A DNA stretch of 64,000 nt from an uncultured Aeromonadales bacterium (GCA_902776275.1 CACYPI010000003.1:16104-80103), one strand, 5' to 3'; shown: positions 42,402 through 52,573, numbered from the stretch's first letter. Translations and numbers: made by a program. The notes: generated by a model from the letters alone, not told the origin.

Positions 42402-42878
42402 TTAAACGCGGCGCTTCTTGGGCGGGCGGCAGCCGTTATGAGGGATGGGGGTAACGTCGGTGATGTTGGTGATCTTGAATCCGAGTGCGTTCAGCGCGCG
42501 GATGGAAGACTCACGCCCAGGGCCGGGTCCCTTGACCATGACTTCCAGATTCTTGACGCCGTATTCCTTGGCGCTCTCGCCGGCGCGCTCGGCAGCGACC
42601 TGGGCCGCATACGGAGTGGACTTGCGGGAACCGCGGAATCCGGAACCGCCTGCGGTCGCCCATGAAAGGACGTTACCCTGGCGGTCAGAGATGGAAACAA
42701 TGGTGTTGTTGAAAGACGCATGGATGTGCGCAACGCCGTCGGCGATCTGCCTCTTGCCGCGCTTGCCGCGCACAACGCGCGGAGCAGCGGGGGCGGCGGC
42801 CGGAGCAGCAGCGGCTGCTGCAGGGGCGGTTGCGGCAGGGGTCTCCTGCTTGGCGGTCTCTTTGATTTCTTCAGCCAT
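42402..42878 (-). CDS. rpsK: 30S ribosomal protein S11 with Ala/Pro-rich N-terminal extension
   Basis: 158 aa against 129 in E. coli. The core from about residue 42 is highly conserved ([52 protein letters not shown]). The first 34 residues are an added acidic then Ala/Pro-rich segment. S11 forms part of the 30S platform near the mRNA exit. The extension should project from the ribosome surface or be removed; its role is unknown. Confidence 0.97.
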   Translation of the reverse strand: MAEEIKETAKQETPAATAPAAAAAAPAAAPAAPRVVRGKRGKRQIADGVAHIHASFNNTIVSISDRQGNVLSWATAGGSGFRGSRKSTPYAAQVAAERAGESAKEYGVKNLEVMVKGPGPGRESSIRALNALGFKITNITDVTPIPHNGCRPPKKRRV

Positions 42879-42889
42879 CTGACAATCTC

Positions 42890-43246
42890 CTATTTCTTAA
42901 CACTCTTGCGCGGGCCCTTGCGGGTGCGGGCGTTGGTCTTGGTGCGCTGCCCGCGGACAGGAAGGCCGCGGCGGTGGCGCAGGCCACGGTAGGTGCCAAG
43001 GTCAATGAGACGCTTGATGTTCATGGTGATCTCGCGCCTTAAGTCGCCTTCGACAGTGTACTTGGCGACCTCAGCACGGATCTTGTCCACTGAAGCTTCA
43101 TCGATGTCTTTGAACTTGATGTTGGGGTCAACGCCCACTGCCTTGAGGATGTCGCGGGCGCGGGTGGGGCCGATGCCGTATATCGACTGCAGAGCAATCG
43201 AGGCAATCTTTTGGTCAGGCACGTTAATGCCAGCTATACGGGCCAC
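42890..43246 (-). CDS. rpsM: 30S ribosomal protein S13
   Basis: 118 aa, the same as E. coli. S13 in the 30S head contacts the 50S subunit and the P-site tRNA. The helix-two-turn-helix is seen in [20 protein letters not shown], and the basic C-terminal tail contains [15 protein letters not shown]. It is the first gene of the alpha operon, preceded by a promoter and a leader of about 125 nt. Confidence 0.98.
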   Translation of the reverse strand: MARIAGINVPDQKIASIALQSIYGIGPTRARDILKAVGVDPNIKFKDIDEASVDKIRAEVAKYTVEGDLRREITMNIKRLIDLGTYRGLRHRRGLPVRGQRTKTNARTRKGPRKSVKK

Positions 43247-43379
43247 TATTGATCTCCTAATTAAAGGTCAGTTAATAAAAAACGTCACCGCAAAGCCCGA
43301 TTAAGGATACGCGGCAACTTCATAGTGCCTATTGGCAAGTCAGAAAAGCACTGGTCGCCCAGTGCCGTGAAACTGTATG

Positions 43380-43408
43380 ATTATACAGAAGCCGGGCTGA
43401 AGGATCAA
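43380..43408 (-). promoter_or_regulatory. alpha-operon promoter
   Basis: TTGATC (43408-43403) and TATAAT (43385-43380) with 17-bp spacing, between rpmJ and rpsM. A 9-bp inverted repeat GAAGCCGGG/CCCGGCTTC (43388-43424) surrounds the -35. The leader of about 125 nt before rpsM is in the place where E. coli has the S4-binding pseudoknot. Confidence 0.7.
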
Positions 43409-43435
43409 CCCCCAACCCGGCTTCAAAGCCAAGCA

Positions 43436-43549
43436 TCAGCCCTGACGCTGCTTGTGCTTGGGGTTGCTGCAGATGATGCGGACGACGCCGTGGCGGCGAA
43501 CAACCTTGCAGTTGCGGCACATCTTCTTAACAGAAGCACCTACTTTCAT
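43436..43549 (-). CDS. rpmJ: 50S ribosomal protein L36
   Basis: 37 aa: starts [19 protein letters not shown] and ends KHKQRQG. Cys11, Cys14, Cys27 and His32 form the zinc site of the C+ form. GGAG lies 7 nt before the ATG. L36 stabilises helices of 23S rRNA in the large subunit. It follows secY by about 20 bp at the end of the spc operon. Confidence 0.97.
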   Translation of the reverse strand: MKVGASVKKMCRNCKVVRRHGVVRIICSNPKHKQRQG

Positions 43550-43570
43550 CTTTAATCTCCTTGAAAAATT

Positions 43571-44923
43571 CTACCGGCCGTAGTTTCTCAAATTGGCTTT
43601 GCGCATTATATCGCCATACTGCTGGTTCATCAGATGGCTCTGAAGCTGCGCCACGAAATCCATGGTCACAACCACGATAATGAGCAGCGAGGTGCCGCCG
43701 AAGTAGAACTGGACGTTGAACCAGTTCATGAGGAGCTGAGGCACCAGGCACACGAAGACCATGTAGATTGAGCCAGAGAGGGTGAGCCTCGTCATGACCT
43801 TGTCTATGAACTTCGCGGTCTGCTCGCCGGGACGGATCCCGGGGATGAACGCCCCGCTCTTCTTGAGGTTGTCGGCAACCTCGCGCGGGTTGAAAATCAG
43901 GGCCGTATAGAAGAAGGTGAAGAACACGATAGCCGCCGCGTAAATCAGCTCATAGAGCGGCTGTCCCGGCTGGATGAACAAGGAGATCTCTCCGAGCACA
44001 TTCGCAACTGGGTTGTCGCCCTGGCCGAACCACGAGACCACGGTGCCGGGGAAAAGGATGATCGACGATGCGAAGATCGCCGGGATCACGCCCGACATGT
44101 TGATCTTGAGCGGCAGGTTGGAACGCGGCGACGAATAAATGCGGTTGCCCATCTGGCGCTTGGCGTACTCGATGACGATCTTCCTCTGGCCGCGTTCAAC
44201 GAACACGACGAAGAAGGTCACAAGCACGACGACCACGCCGATCACAAGCAGCGCGATGGTCGACAGATCGCCCTGGCGGCTCTGCTCGAAGGTCCTGCCG
44301 AGCGCGCTCGGAAGGCCTGCGACAATGCCGGCGAAGATGATGAGCGAAATGCCGTTGCCGATCCCGCGCTCGGTGATCTGCTCGCCAAGCCACATCAGCA
44401 GCATCGTGCCGGTAACCAGGCTGACGGTAGTCACGAAGTAAAAACCGAAGCCAGGATTGTCCACCAGTCCCGGAACCATGTTCGGGATGCCGGTGGCGAT
44501 GCCCATTCCCTGCAGTGCAGCGAGGAAGAGCGTCGAGACGCGAGTGTACTGCGTGATCTTGCGGCGGCCCGACTCGCCCTCCTTGCGGAGTTCGGACAGG
44601 CTCTTGTTGATCACTGCGAGCAGCTGGATGATGATCGCTGCCGAGATGTAGGGCATGATGCCCAACGCGAGCACCGACGCGCGCTCAAGGGCGCCGCCGG
44701 AGAACATGTTGAACATGCCCAGGATGGTTCCGCTCTGTTCTTCGAAAACGCGTGCCAGAACGTCGGCATTGATGCCCGGGACCGGGACGTAGGAACCGAG
44801 CCTGAACATCACCAGACCTAGGAAGACGAACAGCAGGCGCTGGCGGACTTCGGACTTGCCGGAGTTCTTCTCAGCTTTTGCCATCGCCTCGCGACTTCTG
44901 TCAAATAGCGATTTTCTTGCCAT
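43571..44923 (-). CDS. secY: protein translocase channel SecY
   Basis: 450 aa (E. coli 443) with ten membrane helices. It forms the SecYEG pore. Typical segments are [20 protein letters not shown] at helix 1, the plug region [33 protein letters not shown], and the C5 loop [20 protein letters not shown] that receives SecA. It lies between rplO and rpmJ as usual for the spc operon. Confidence 0.98.
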   Translation of the reverse strand: MARKSLFDRSREAMAKAEKNSGKSEVRQRLLFVFLGLVMFRLGSYVPVPGINADVLARVFEEQSGTILGMFNMFSGGALERASVLALGIMPYISAAIIIQLLAVINKSLSELRKEGESGRRKITQYTRVSTLFLAALQGMGIATGIPNMVPGLVDNPGFGFYFVTTVSLVTGTMLLMWLGEQITERGIGNGISLIIFAGIVAGLPSALGRTFEQSRQGDLSTIALLVIGVVVVLVTFFVVFVERGQRKIVIEYAKRQMGNRIYSSPRSNLPLKINMSGVIPAIFASSIILFPGTVVSWFGQGDNPVANVLGEISLFIQPGQPLYELIYAAAIVFFTFFYTALIFNPREVADNLKKSGAFIPGIRPGEQTAKFIDKVMTRLTLSGSIYMVFVCLVPQLLMNWFNVQFYFGGTSLLIIVVVTMDFVAQLQSHLMNQQYGDIMRKANLRNYGR

Positions 44924-44965
44924 GCGAACCTCTCAACAAGGCGCCCCTTCCGGGGCGCCGTTCCA

Positions 44966-45550
44966 TCAGTCGGCCTTCTTCTCGGCCTTGGCCTTCTTGG
45001 CAGGCTTCTTCACGCCAGCCTTGATGACCGCGTCGATACGGGCCTTGGACTTGGCGGCGGAGCGCTTCTCGGAAGCAGCCCTGCGCTCGGCGGCGGCCTT
45101 GATGTAATCGGCCTCCTCGATCGTGCCGCCGGCAGCCTCAATGGCAGCCTTGGCACCGCGGGTCACGCCCAGCCCCTTCACGGTGACCTTCTTGTTGAAG
45201 GAAGGAACCTTGGAAAGGACGATCTTGACGTACTTGATCTTCTTGGTCACGAGGCGGGCCTTGCGAAGGGCCTCGAGATCGATCACATCGCCCTCGACGC
45301 TGTTAAGGCTGTTGAGCGGAACGTCGGTGGTCAGCGTTGCCTTCTTCGACCAGAAGCCGAACTTAGGCAGACGGATCTTCATCGGCATCTGGCCGCCTTC
45401 AAAGCCCGGACGCTTGTGGGCGCTCTTGCGGGCGCCGGCACCCTTGATGCCACGGCCGCAGGTCTTGCCAAGGCCGGAGCCGATGCCGCGGCCGACGCGG
45501 GTCGGCTTGCGGCGTGAGCCTGCAGCAGGCTTTAAATCATTCAGGTTCAT
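44966..45550 (-). CDS. rplO: 50S ribosomal protein L15 with basic C-terminal tail
   Basis: 194 aa against 144 in E. coli. The core shows [35 protein letters not shown] and a C-terminal [19 protein letters not shown]. About 50 residues follow, rich in Lys and Ala ([31 protein letters not shown]). L15 is a late assembly protein bridging 23S domains. The tail is low-complexity and looks lineage-specific. Confidence 0.97.
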   Translation of the reverse strand: MNLNDLKPAAGSRRKPTRVGRGIGSGLGKTCGRGIKGAGARKSAHKRPGFEGGQMPMKIRLPKFGFWSKKATLTTDVPLNSLNSVEGDVIDLEALRKARLVTKKIKYVKIVLSKVPSFNKKVTVKGLGVTRGAKAAIEAAGGTIEEADYIKAAAERRAASEKRSAAKSKARIDAVIKAGVKKPAKKAKAEKKAD

Positions 45551-45553
45551 CGA

Positions 45554-45736
45554 TTACTCCTCGACTTTGACCATGTAGCTGACTTTGTTGATCATGCCGC
45601 GGATCGAAGGAGTGTCCTCCAGCTCGACGGTATCGCGGATGTGACGCAGACCAAGGCCACGGATGGTGGCAACGTGCTTGGGCTTGCGGCCGATGATGCT
45701 CTTGGTCTGGGTAACCTTGATGGTTTTCTTGGCCAT
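45554..45736 (-). CDS. rpmD: 50S ribosomal protein L30
   Basis: 60 aa (E. coli 59). It begins [20 protein letters not shown] and carries [21 protein letters not shown]. It is missing from some bacterial lineages; here it is kept between rpsE and rplO with gaps of only 3-4 bp. Confidence 0.96.
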   Translation of the reverse strand: MAKKTIKVTQTKSIIGRKPKHVATIRGLGLRHIRDTVELEDTPSIRGMINKVSYMVKVEE

Positions 45737-45740
45737 TTTC

Positions 45741-46250
45741 TTACTCCAGAATTTCCTTGACGGTCAGGCCGCGCTTTGCGGCAACAGCCTCGGGGGTGCG
45801 CATCGAGGCCAAGGCGGCGACGGTAGCGCGGACGACGTTGATCGGGTTGGTCGAGCCGTAGGCCTTGGCCAGCACGTTGCGGACGCCGGCGACCTCGAGG
45901 ACGGCGCGCATTGCGCCGCCGGCGATGATTCCGGTACCTTCAGCGGCAGGCTGCATGTAGACCATGGAGCCCGAGTGCTCGCCCTTGACAGCGTGGAACA
46001 GGGTCCCGTTGTTAAGGGTGATGGTGTTGTTGACGTTGCGGCGGGCCTGCTCGATCGCCTTCTGGATGGCAGCCGGGACTTCGCCGGCCTTGCCGTAGCC
46101 GAAGCCGACGCGGCCATTGCCGTCGCCGACGACAGTCAGAGCGGTGAACGAGAAGATGCGGCCGCCCTTGACGACCTTGGCGACGCGGTTGACCGCGACC
46201 AGCTTTTCCTGCAGTTCGCCTGCCTGGGATTCTTCTTTATTGCGCTGCAT
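45741..46250 (-). CDS. rpsE: 30S ribosomal protein S5
   Basis: 169 aa (E. coli 167). The ATG at 46250 is preferred: AGGAG lies 8 nt upstream, while an in-frame GTG three codons earlier overlaps that site. The S5 double-stranded RNA-binding-like fold reads [19 protein letters not shown] and [18 protein letters not shown]5 affects decoding accuracy and mRNA helicase activity at the entry channel. Confidence 0.97.
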   Translation of the reverse strand: MQRNKEESQAGELQEKLVAVNRVAKVVKGGRIFSFTALTVVGDGNGRVGFGYGKAGEVPAAIQKAIEQARRNVNNTITLNNGTLFHAVKGEHSGSMVYMQPAAEGTGIIAGGAMRAVLEVAGVRNVLAKAYGSTNPINVVRATVAALASMRTPEAVAAKRGLTVKEILE

Positions 46251-46261
46251 TTGGTGCACTC

Positions 46262-46615
46262 CTAGAACTTGAGGCCGGCTTCACGCGCTGCGTCCGCGAG
46301 GGCGGCAACACGGCCGTGGTACTGGTAACCGGACCTGTCGAAAGCGACAGTCTCGATGTTCTTGGCCTTGGCGCGCTCGGCAATGGTCTTGCCGATGAGC
46401 TTGGCGGCCTCGATGTTGCCGGTGTACTTGAGACCCTTCACAAGATCCTTCTCGAGGGTGCTTGCGGCAGCCTCGACCTTGCTGTCGGGGGTGATGATCT
46501 GAGCGTAAATGTGACGCGGGGTGCGGGTCACGACCAAGCGGGTAACACCCAGCTCATGCATCTTTGCGCGGCTCTTTCCGGCACGGCGCACGCGGGCCTG
46601 TTTTTTAAGGAACAT
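46262..46615 (-). CDS. rplR: 50S ribosomal protein L18
   Basis: 117 aa, the E. coli length. It binds 5S rRNA together with L5 and L25. The segment [19 protein letters not shown] and the C-terminal [20 protein letters not shown] are characteristic. Its stop is 11 bp before the rpsE start. Confidence 0.97.
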   Translation of the reverse strand: MFLKKQARVRRAGKSRAKMHELGVTRLVVTRTPRHIYAQIITPDSKVEAAASTLEKDLVKGLKYTGNIEAAKLIGKTIAERAKAKNIETVAFDRSGYQYHGRVAALADAAREAGLKF

Positions 46616-46630
46616 GTTAAGCCACCCTAA

Positions 46631-47164
46631 TTATTTCTTCTTAGCTTCTTTGAGATGAATCACTTCGTCCGCATAACGGATCCCCTTGCCCTTGTAAGGC
46701 TCGGGATGGCGGATTTCGCGAAGGTTAGCGGCGACCTGGCCGATGACAGCCTTGTCATACCCCTTGAGGATGATGTCGGTCTGAGTCGGGGTTTCCGCGG
46801 TGACGCCCTCGGGAAGCTCAAAGTTGACCTGGTGGGAGAATCCCACGACCAGGTTGAGGATCTTGCCCTTGGCCTGCGCACGGTAGCCGACGCCGACCAG
46901 CTTCAGGGCCTTTTCAAAGCCCTTGTCCAGGCCAACGACCATGTTGTGCAGGAGGGCACGGGTGGTGCCGGACTGCATGTTGGCTTCAGGAGACGGGGTC
47001 TTCTGGTCGACCTTGATGGCGTTGTCAGCGACGGTCACGGTGACAGTCGGGTGCACCTTCAGGGTCATGGAGGCCTTCTTGGACTTCACAGTGACATTCT
47101 GGCCGTCGATGGCGACCTCGATGCCCTGCGGGATGGGAATGATTTCCTTAGCAATACGAGACAT
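46631..47164 (-). CDS. rplF: 50S ribosomal protein L6
   Basis: 177 aa (E. coli 177). The two related L6 domains are present; the C-terminal signature reads PEPYKGKGIRYADEVIHLKE. L6 sits near the factor-binding centre and the sarcin-ricin loop. The gene lies between rpsH and rplR in spc-operon order. Confidence 0.97.
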   Translation of the reverse strand: MSRIAKEIIPIPQGIEVAIDGQNVTVKSKKASMTLKVHPTVTVTVADNAIKVDQKTPSPEANMQSGTTRALLHNMVVGLDKGFEKALKLVGVGYRAQAKGKILNLVVGFSHQVNFELPEGVTAETPTQTDIILKGYDKAVIGQVAANLREIRHPEPYKGKGIRYADEVIHLKEAKKK

Positions 47165-47177
47165 TCTGTTTCTCCCC

Positions 47178-47567
47178 TTATGCGACGTAGCAGATGACTT
47201 CGCCGCCTAAGCCGTCCTTGCGGGCAGCACGGTCGGTCATCAGGCCCTTGGAGGTAGAGATGACGGCAATGCCGAGGCCGTTCATGATCCTGGGCAGGTC
47301 GCGGCACTTCTTGTAAATGCGCAGGCCGGGGCGCGAAACGCGCTGGATCAGCTCGACGACAGGCTTGCCCTCGTAGTACTTGAGGCCGATCACGATGACC
47401 TTCTTGACGTCGCCCTGGACCTCGACGGAGGAAATGTAGCCTTCCTTGAGCAGCAGGTTGGCGATCGCCAGCTTCTGCTTGGAGGCGCGGACGGAGACAG
47501 TCAGCTTGCCGGCGGCCTGGCCGTTGCGGATGCGGGTCAGTAAATCCGCGATGGGATCTTGCATCAT
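47178..47567 (-). CDS. rpsH: 30S ribosomal protein S8
   Basis: 129 aa (E. coli 130), with two adjacent ATG codons at the start. [12 protein letters not shown] begins the family pattern and the end contains [21 protein letters not shown]8 is needed for central-domain assembly and in E. coli represses spc translation at rplE, three genes upstream here; a similar target would need RNA folding to test. Confidence 0.97.
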   Translation of the reverse strand: MMQDPIADLLTRIRNGQAAGKLTVSVRASKQKLAIANLLLKEGYISSVEVQGDVKKVIVIGLKYYEGKPVVELIQRVSRPGLRIYKKCRDLPRIMNGLGIAVISTSKGLMTDRAARKDGLGGEVICYVA

Positions 47568-47583
47568 GATAGTGTTACTCCTC

Positions 47584-47889
47584 TTACCAGCTTGCCTTGT
47601 GCAGACCAGGGATCTCGCCGCGCATCATGTGCTCGCGGAGCTTGATGCGGGAGAGGCCGAACTTGCGAAGATAGCCGTGCGGACGGCCGGTCTCGCTGCA
47701 GCGGTTGCGCTGGCGGCAAGGGCTCGAATCGCGAGGCAGCTTCTGCAGCGCCATGACGGCGGCAAAGCGGTCTTCTTCGGAAGAAGTGACACTGGAGATA
47801 ATCTTCTTGAGCTCTGCGCGCTTGGCGGCGTACTTCACAGCCAGGGCCTTGCGCTTCAGGTCTCTGTTAATCATTGACTTTTTAGCCAT
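47584..47889 (-). CDS. rpsN: 30S ribosomal protein S14
   Basis: 101 aa, the long proteobacterial form. The segment [28 protein letters not shown] is typical in layout; the extra Cys (SPCRQ) makes a CxxxxC pair, but two further zinc ligands are absent, so it is a zinc-free type. It lies between rplE and rpsH. Confidence 0.97.
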   Translation of the reverse strand: MAKKSMINRDLKRKALAVKYAAKRAELKKIISSVTSSEEDRFAAVMALQKLPRDSSPCRQRNRCSETGRPHGYLRKFGLSRIKLREHMMRGEIPGLHKASW

Positions 47890-47908
47890 AAGTCTTTAAG
47901 TCCTCGAG

Positions 47909-48457
47909 TTAGTTGGCCTGGGTGCGGAACGGGAAGTCAAAGGCCTGGAGGAGGGCCCTGCCCTCTTCGTCGGTCTTGGCGGTGGTGGTGATGGTGATGT
48001 CAAGACCACGGACCGCGTCCACCTTGTCGTAATCGATCTCAGGGAAAATGATCTGCTCACGCACGCCCATGGAATAGTTCCCCCTGCCGTCGAAAGACTT
48101 GGGCGACAGACCGCGGAAGTCGCGGATGCGCGGAATGGCGATCACAATTAAACGCTCGAGGAACTCCCACATGCGCTCGCCGCGCAGGGTGACCTTGCAG
48201 CCGATTGGATAGCCTTCACGAATATGGAAGCCCGCTACAGACTTGCGAACTTTGGTGATAAGAGGCTTCTGGCCGGAGATGGCGGCCATATCGCGCGCTG
48301 CATTCTCAAGAATCTTCTTGTCGGCAACGGCTTCACCAACACCCATGTTCAGGGTGATCTTCACAATCCGAGGGACTTGCATGACCGTCTTGTAACCAAA
48401 TTTCTCAGTCAGCTTTTTGATTACTTCCTGCTTGTATAAATCATGCAGTTTCGCCAT
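47909..48457 (-). CDS. rplE: 50S ribosomal protein L5
   Basis: 182 aa (E. coli 179). It binds 5S rRNA and contacts the P-site tRNA in the central protuberance. Signatures include [41 protein letters not shown] and [19 protein letters not shown]. In E. coli the S8 repressor site overlaps the start of this gene. Confidence 0.97.
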   Translation of the reverse strand: MAKLHDLYKQEVIKKLTEKFGYKTVMQVPRIVKITLNMGVGEAVADKKILENAARDMAAISGQKPLITKVRKSVAGFHIREGYPIGCKVTLRGERMWEFLERLIVIAIPRIRDFRGLSPKSFDGRGNYSMGVREQIIFPEIDYDKVDAVRGLDITITTTAKTDEEGRALLQAFDFPFRTQAN

Positions 48458-48475
48458 CGTTATTCTCCTATTAAC

Positions 48476-48802
48476 TTACTTGGCTGATGCAATGATCTTG
48501 TTCGTCGACTTGTAGAAGCGGACTTTCTTGCCGTCTTCAAAGCGGAAGCCAACGCGATCAGCTTTCTTGGTGTCAGGGTTGAAGATAGCGACGTTCGAGA
48601 CATCCATGGGAGCCTCGATGCTCACAATCCCGCCTGCCACGCCCAGGGCCGGATTCGGCTTCTGGTGCTTCTTGTGCACATTGATGCTCTCGACGACCAC
48701 CTTGTGCTCTTTGGGGATGACGCGGGTGACTTTGCCGGTCTTGCCCTTGTCCTTGCCAGTAATGACGATAACCTCGTCATTGGTGCGAATTTTCGCTGCC
48801 AT
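48476..48802 (-). CDS. rplX: 50S ribosomal protein L24
   Basis: 108 aa (E. coli 104). The KOW motif is at the N terminus ([21 protein letters not shown]). L24 starts assembly of the 50S subunit and later sits near the tunnel exit. It lies between rplN and rplE with short gaps (16-18 bp). Confidence 0.97.
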   Translation of the reverse strand: MAAKIRTNDEVIVITGKDKGKTGKVTRVIPKEHKVVVESINVHKKHQKPNPALGVAGGIVSIEAPMDVSNVAIFNPDTKKADRVGFRFEDGKKVRFYKSTNKIIASAK

Positions 48803-48818
48803 TCTCTATAGACCCCTA

Positions 48819-49187
48819 TTACAGAACTTCCGGAGCCAGTGACACGATCTTCATGAAGGTCTCGGTGCGGAGTTCGCGGGTGACCGGTCCGAAAATACGA
48901 GTGCCAATAGGCTCGTGCTGGGCAGTCAGGAGGACTGCGGCGTTGCTGTCGAAGCGGATGACTGAACCATCAGAACGGCGGACACCCTTCTTGGTGCGCA
49001 CGACGACGGCGTCAACCACATCGCCCTTCTTGACCTTGCCGCGGGGGATTGCGTCCTTGACGGACACCTTGATGATGTCGCCAATTCCTGCGTAACGGCG
49101 GTGGGATCCTCCGAGGACCTTAATGCACATTACGGAACGCGCGCCCGAGTTGTCAGCAACGTCAAGCATGCTTTGCATCTGGATCAT
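48819..49187 (-). CDS. rplN: 50S ribosomal protein L14
   Basis: 122 aa (E. coli 123). It begins [19 protein letters not shown] and contains [21 protein letters not shown]14 contacts L19 and the 30S subunit and is the docking site of the silencing factor RsfS. It is the first gene of the spc operon, with its own promoter upstream. Confidence 0.98.
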   Translation of the reverse strand: MIQMQSMLDVADNSGARSVMCIKVLGGSHRRYAGIGDIIKVSVKDAIPRGKVKKGDVVDAVVVRTKKGVRRSDGSVIRFDSNAAVLLTAQHEPIGTRIFGPVTRELRTETFMKIVSLAPEVL

Positions 49188-49252
49188 TTTTGACTAATGC
49201 TCCGGTTAAAGAAAATAAAATACCCTGCCCGGGATAGGGCAAAAGGCGAATC

Positions 49253-49281
49253 AAGATACCATAAATTAAAGAAGGCCGCAA
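49253..49281 (-). promoter_or_regulatory. spc-operon promoter
   Basis: TTGCGG (49281-49276), 17-bp spacer and TATCTT (49258-49253), with TGG giving an extended -10. The -35 hexamer lies inside the terminator hairpin of the preceding S10 operon. The predicted start is about 60 bp before rplN. Confidence 0.65.
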
Positions 49282-49306
49282 CTGTGTTTAACAGTCGCGG
49301 CCTTCT
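49262..49306 (-). terminator. S10-operon terminator after rpsQ
   Basis: On the minus strand AGAAGGCCGCGACTGT pairs with ACAGTTGCGGCCTTCT (one G-U) around loop TAAAC and is followed by TTTAATTTAT. It lies 17 bp past rpsQ and marks the same S10/spc boundary as in E. coli. Confidence 0.88.
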
Positions 49307-49322
49307 GAATGCCTAAATCGGC

Positions 49323-49598
49323 TTAGACGCGGTTGGCCTTCTCGATGACCTTGCTCAGCCTCCAGGCGATGGTCTTGGAGACCGGCCTGCCTTCGACGAT
49401 CTCGACGAGATCACCCTCATGGGCCTCGTTGTTGGGATCAGAGACGTGGAACTTGGTCGTCTTGGTCACGATCTTGCCGTAGACGGGGTGCTTGACACGG
49501 CGCTCGACGGCAACCACGCAGGCCTTCATCATCTTGTCGCTCACCACGCGGCCGCGGAGGGAGCGTGCGGACTTGGCTGCATTCTGTTCTTCGGACAT
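49323..49598 (-). CDS. rpsQ: 30S ribosomal protein S17
   Basis: 91 aa (E. coli 84), with a slightly longer N terminus. The OB-fold signature reads [20 protein letters not shown] and [20 protein letters not shown]17 binds the 16S 5' domain early in assembly. It is the last gene of the S10 operon. Confidence 0.97.
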   Translation of the reverse strand: MSEEQNAAKSARSLRGRVVSDKMMKACVVAVERRVKHPVYGKIVTKTTKFHVSDPNNEAHEGDLVEIVEGRPVSKTIAWRLSKVIEKANRV

Positions 49599-49608
49599 TT
49601 ACACTACC

Positions 49609-49815
49609 TCACTTGGCGCTCTGCTGGGCATTGGCCTTCTCAGTGAGAATGGTCTTGACCCTGGCGATGTTGCGGCGGACCTTCCTCACGCCGTCAGTCT
49701 TGGTCAGCTGGCCTGACTTTAACTGGAAGCGCAGGTTGAACTGCTCGCGCTGGAGATCGGAGAGCTCCTTCTTGAGCTCCTCGACCGACTTCTGACGTAA
49801 CTCGTTGTTCTGCAT
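49609..49815 (-). CDS. rpmC: 50S ribosomal protein L29
   Basis: 68 aa (E. coli 63). Two-helix protein: [21 protein letters not shown] and [18 protein letters not shown]. With L23 it frames the tunnel exit where trigger factor and SRP dock. Its ATG overlaps the rplP stop by one base (TAATG). Confidence 0.97.
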   Translation of the reverse strand: MQNNELRQKSVEELKKELSDLQREQFNLRFQLKSGQLTKTDGVRKVRRNIARVKTILTEKANAQQSAK

Positions 49816-50228
49816 TAGATCACCTGCTTGCGGACAAATGAGGTGGTAACGGAGAGCTTGGCAGCTGCAAGGCGGAACGCCTCGCGGGCCACGTTCTCAG
49901 GAATGCCGGAGACCTCGAAGAGGACGCGGCCAGGCTGGATCGGGGCGACCCAGTACTCGACGGTTCCCTTGCCCTTGCCCATGCGGACGCCGAGGGCCTT
50001 CTTGGTGATCGGCTTGTCCGGGAAGATGCGGATCCAGACCTTGCCCTGGCGGTTCATCTCACGGGTGAACGCGCGGCGGGCCGCCTCGATCTCACGGGCG
50101 GTAATCTGCCCGCGGGAGGTTGCCTTCAGGCCGAAATCGCCGAACTCAACGGTAGAGCCTGCATAGCAGAGCCCCTCGTTGCGACCCTTCTGGGTCTTGC
50201 GGTACTTAGTGCGTTTAGGCTGTAACAT
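49815..50228 (-). CDS. rplP: 50S ribosomal protein L16
   Basis: 137 aa (E. coli 136). It begins [39 protein letters not shown] and [20 protein letters not shown] are typical. L16 helps position the acceptor arm of A-site tRNA near the peptidyl transferase centre. Coupled to rpmC by a one-base overlap. Confidence 0.98.
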   Translation of the reverse strand: MLQPKRTKYRKTQKGRNEGLCYAGSTVEFGDFGLKATSRGQITAREIEAARRAFTREMNRQGKVWIRIFPDKPITKKALGVRMGKGKGTVEYWVAPIQPGRVLFEVSGIPENVAREAFRLAAAKLSVTTSFVRKQVI

Positions 50229-50241
50229 TTAAAGTCCTCCG

Positions 50242-51048
50242 TTATTCAGCCTTGCTGTCAGCGGCAGGCGCATCGGCCTTCTTGGCAGCGGCGGCGGCAG
50301 GCCTGTCACCGCGGCGGCCGCGGCCGTTGCGGGCCTGGTCATCGCCACGGCGGCGGTGGCGCCCGGCAGGGGCGACAGAACCGTTGTTCTCGTCCTTCTC
50401 TTCAACGGCCGAGGGCATGCCGCCCAGGACTTCGCCCTTGAAGATCCAGACCTTGATGCCGATCACGCCATAGGTGGTGACGGCCTCGGAGAGCGCGTAG
50501 TCGATGTCGGCACGGAGGGTGTGCAGGGGGACGCGGCCCTCGCGCAGCCACTCGGTGCGGGCGATCTCGGCGCCGCCTAAGCGGCCGGAGACCTCGATCT
50601 TGACGCCCTGGGCGCCAGCGCGCATCGCGTTCTGGATCGCCTTCTTCATGGCGCGGCGGAACATGACGCGGCGGACGAGCTGCTGCGCGATGGAGTCGGC
50701 AACCAGCTTGGCGTCGAGGTCAGGCTTGCGGATCTCGCTGATGTTCACCTGGGCGGGAACCCCGGCGATCTTGGCGATCTGCTTGCGCAGCCTCTCGACA
50801 TCCTCGCCCTTCTTGCCAATCACGATGCCCGGACGGGCAGTGCAGATCGTCACGCGGATGCTCTTGGCGGGACGCTCGATCAGGATCTTGGACACGGAGG
50901 CGTTCTCAAGCTCCTTGGACAGGAACTTGCGCACGTCGATGTCGCTCTTGACGTTGACAGGGTAAACCTTGCTGTTGGCGTACCAGGTGGAAATGTACGG
51001 CTTGGTGATGCCGAGCCTTATTCCATTGGGATTGATTTTCTGGCCCAT
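50242..51048 (-). CDS. rpsC: 30S ribosomal protein S3 with extended C-terminal tail
   Basis: 268 aa (E. coli 233). The KH domain has the GxxG loop in [19 protein letters not shown], and the C-terminal S3 domain includes [13 protein letters not shown] and [19 protein letters not shown]. The last 50 or so residues are a low-complexity tail with Arg/Gly ([20 protein letters not shown]) then Ala/Lys. S3 lines the mRNA entry tunnel, so the tail may meet incoming mRNA. Confidence 0.97.
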   Translation of the reverse strand: MGQKINPNGIRLGITKPYISTWYANSKVYPVNVKSDIDVRKFLSKELENASVSKILIERPAKSIRVTICTARPGIVIGKKGEDVERLRKQIAKIAGVPAQVNISEIRKPDLDAKLVADSIAQQLVRRVMFRRAMKKAIQNAMRAGAQGVKIEVSGRLGGAEIARTEWLREGRVPLHTLRADIDYALSEAVTTYGVIGIKVWIFKGEVLGGMPSAVEEKDENNGSVAPAGRHRRRGDDQARNGRGRRGDRPAAAAAKKADAPAADSKAE

Positions 51049-51063
51049 GATTGCTCCTGTACC

Positions 51064-51402
51064 TTATTCCTTGTTCGCCACGCACACGGTGATGTGCGAA
51101 GTGCGCTTCACGATGCGGTCAGCGCGGCCCTTGGCACGCGGCATGATGCGCTTGAGGGAAGGGCCTTCGTCAACCATGATCTTGGAGATGAACAGGGTAT
51201 CGGGGTCGAGGCTCTCGTTGTTGACGGCGTTGGCGACGGCCGACATCACAACCTTCCTGATCAGGCCAGCAGCCTTGCGGGGGCTGAACTGGAGGAGGTC
51301 GAGTGCCTTCTGCACCGGCATGCCCCTGACCTGGTCGGCCACAAGGCGGGTCTTCTGGGCAGAAGAACGGGCATAACGCTGTACTGCTTTAACTTCTTGC
51401 AT
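51064..51402 (-). CDS. rplV: 50S ribosomal protein L22
   Basis: 112 aa (E. coli 110). [21 protein letters not shown] and the C-terminal [18 protein letters not shown] are diagnostic. L22's long beta hairpin lines the exit tunnel near the constriction used by arrest peptides and macrolides. The gene lies between rpsS and rpsC. Confidence 0.98.
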   Translation of the reverse strand: MQEVKAVQRYARSSAQKTRLVADQVRGMPVQKALDLLQFSPRKAAGLIRKVVMSAVANAVNNESLDPDTLFISKIMVDEGPSLKRIMPRAKGRADRIVKRTSHITVCVANKE

Positions 51403-51413
51403 TCTTCAAACTC

Positions 51414-51737
51414 CTATTTGGCAGGCGCGGCTGCAGGGGCGGGTGCTGCAGCAGGAGCGGCAGCAGTTGCGTCGCCGGCCGACAGCGCGTGGCCGTGGAA
51501 CGTGCGGGTCGGAGCAAACTCGCCGAGCTTGTGGCCGATCATGTCCTCGGTGATGAACACCGGCACGTGCTGGTGGCCGTTGTGCACCGCGATGGTCATG
51601 CCGATCATCTGCGGGATAACCACGGAGCGGCGGGACCAGGTCTTGATGGGCTTCTTGTCGCCCGACTGCTGGGCCGCCTGAACCTTCTTCAGTAAGGACT
51701 CGTCAATGAAAGGTCCTTTCTTCAGAGAACGTGACAT
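51414..51737 (-). CDS. rpsS: 30S ribosomal protein S19 with Ala/Pro-rich tail
   Basis: 107 aa against 92 in E. coli. The core reads [38 protein letters not shown] and [15 protein letters not shown]. About 18 added C-terminal residues are almost only Ala and Pro. S19 is in the 30S head, contacts S13 and reaches toward the 50S subunit. Confidence 0.97.
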   Translation of the reverse strand: MSRSLKKGPFIDESLLKKVQAAQQSGDKKPIKTWSRRSVVIPQMIGMTIAVHNGHQHVPVFITEDMIGHKLGEFAPTRTFHGHALSAGDATAAAPAAAPAPAAAPAK

Positions 51738-51757
51738 CTTATATCCTCACGAAAGAG

Positions 51758-52573
51758 TTAACGGTGGTGGACAATGTACTTCTCAGTACGCTTGTTCTTG
51801 CGGGTCTTGAAGCCCTTGCAAGGAGTTCCCCACGGTGAACGCGGCTGGATGCCCTTGTTGCGGCCTTCGCCACCGCCATGCGGGTGGTCGATAGGGTTCA
51901 TCGACATGCCGCGGACGGTCGGGCGGATGCCGCGCCAGCGCTTGGCGCCGGCCTTGCCCAGCTGCTCGAGCATGTGCTCGCCATTGCCGACTTCGCCGAT
52001 GGTGGCGCGGCAGGCAGCCGGAACGCGGCGCATTTCGCCAGAACGCATGCGGAGGGTCACGTAAGCGCCTTCGCGGGCCAGGACTTCGCAGTAGGCGCCT
52101 GCAGAGCGGGCGAACAGCGCGCCATTGCCCGGGATGAGCTCGACGCCGTGGACGACGGTGCCCAGGGGGATGTTCTCCAGGGGCAGGGCGTTGCCGACAG
52201 CGATGGGGGCGTCAGGGCCGGAGATGATCTTGTCGCCGACCTTCAGGCCCTTGGGGGCGAGGATGTACTGGCGCACGCCGTCCTTGTAGAGGACGAGGGC
52301 GATGTGGGACGAGCGGTTGGGATCATACTCGATGCGCTCGACAACGGCCTCGATGCCATCCTTGTTGCGCTTGAAGTCGATGATGCGATAGCGCTGCTTG
52401 TGGCCGCCGCCGATATGGCGGGTAGAAATGTGGCCGTAGTTGTCGCGGCCGCCGGTCTTGCGCTTCTCAACGGTCAGGCGAGCGAAAGGGCCGCCCTTCC
52501 AGAGGCCAGGGGTCTTGACCTGGACAACGTGGCGACGTGCCGGGGAGGTCGGCTTAGCCTTGATGATAGCCAT
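51758..52573 (-). CDS. rplB: 50S ribosomal protein L2
   Basis: 271 aa (E. coli 273). L2 is needed for subunit joining and peptidyl transfer. The conserved His region [20 protein letters not shown] is intact, as is [20 protein letters not shown]. Its ATG overlaps the rplW stop by one base. Confidence 0.98.
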   Translation of the reverse strand: MAIIKAKPTSPARRHVVQVKTPGLWKGGPFARLTVEKRKTGGRDNYGHISTRHIGGGHKQRYRIIDFKRNKDGIEAVVERIEYDPNRSSHIALVLYKDGVRQYILAPKGLKVGDKIISGPDAPIAVGNALPLENIPLGTVVHGVELIPGNGALFARSAGAYCEVLAREGAYVTLRMRSGEMRRVPAACRATIGEVGNGEHMLEQLGKAGAKRWRGIRPTVRGMSMNPIDHPHGGGEGRNKGIQPRSPWGTPCKGFKTRKNKRTEKYIVHHR

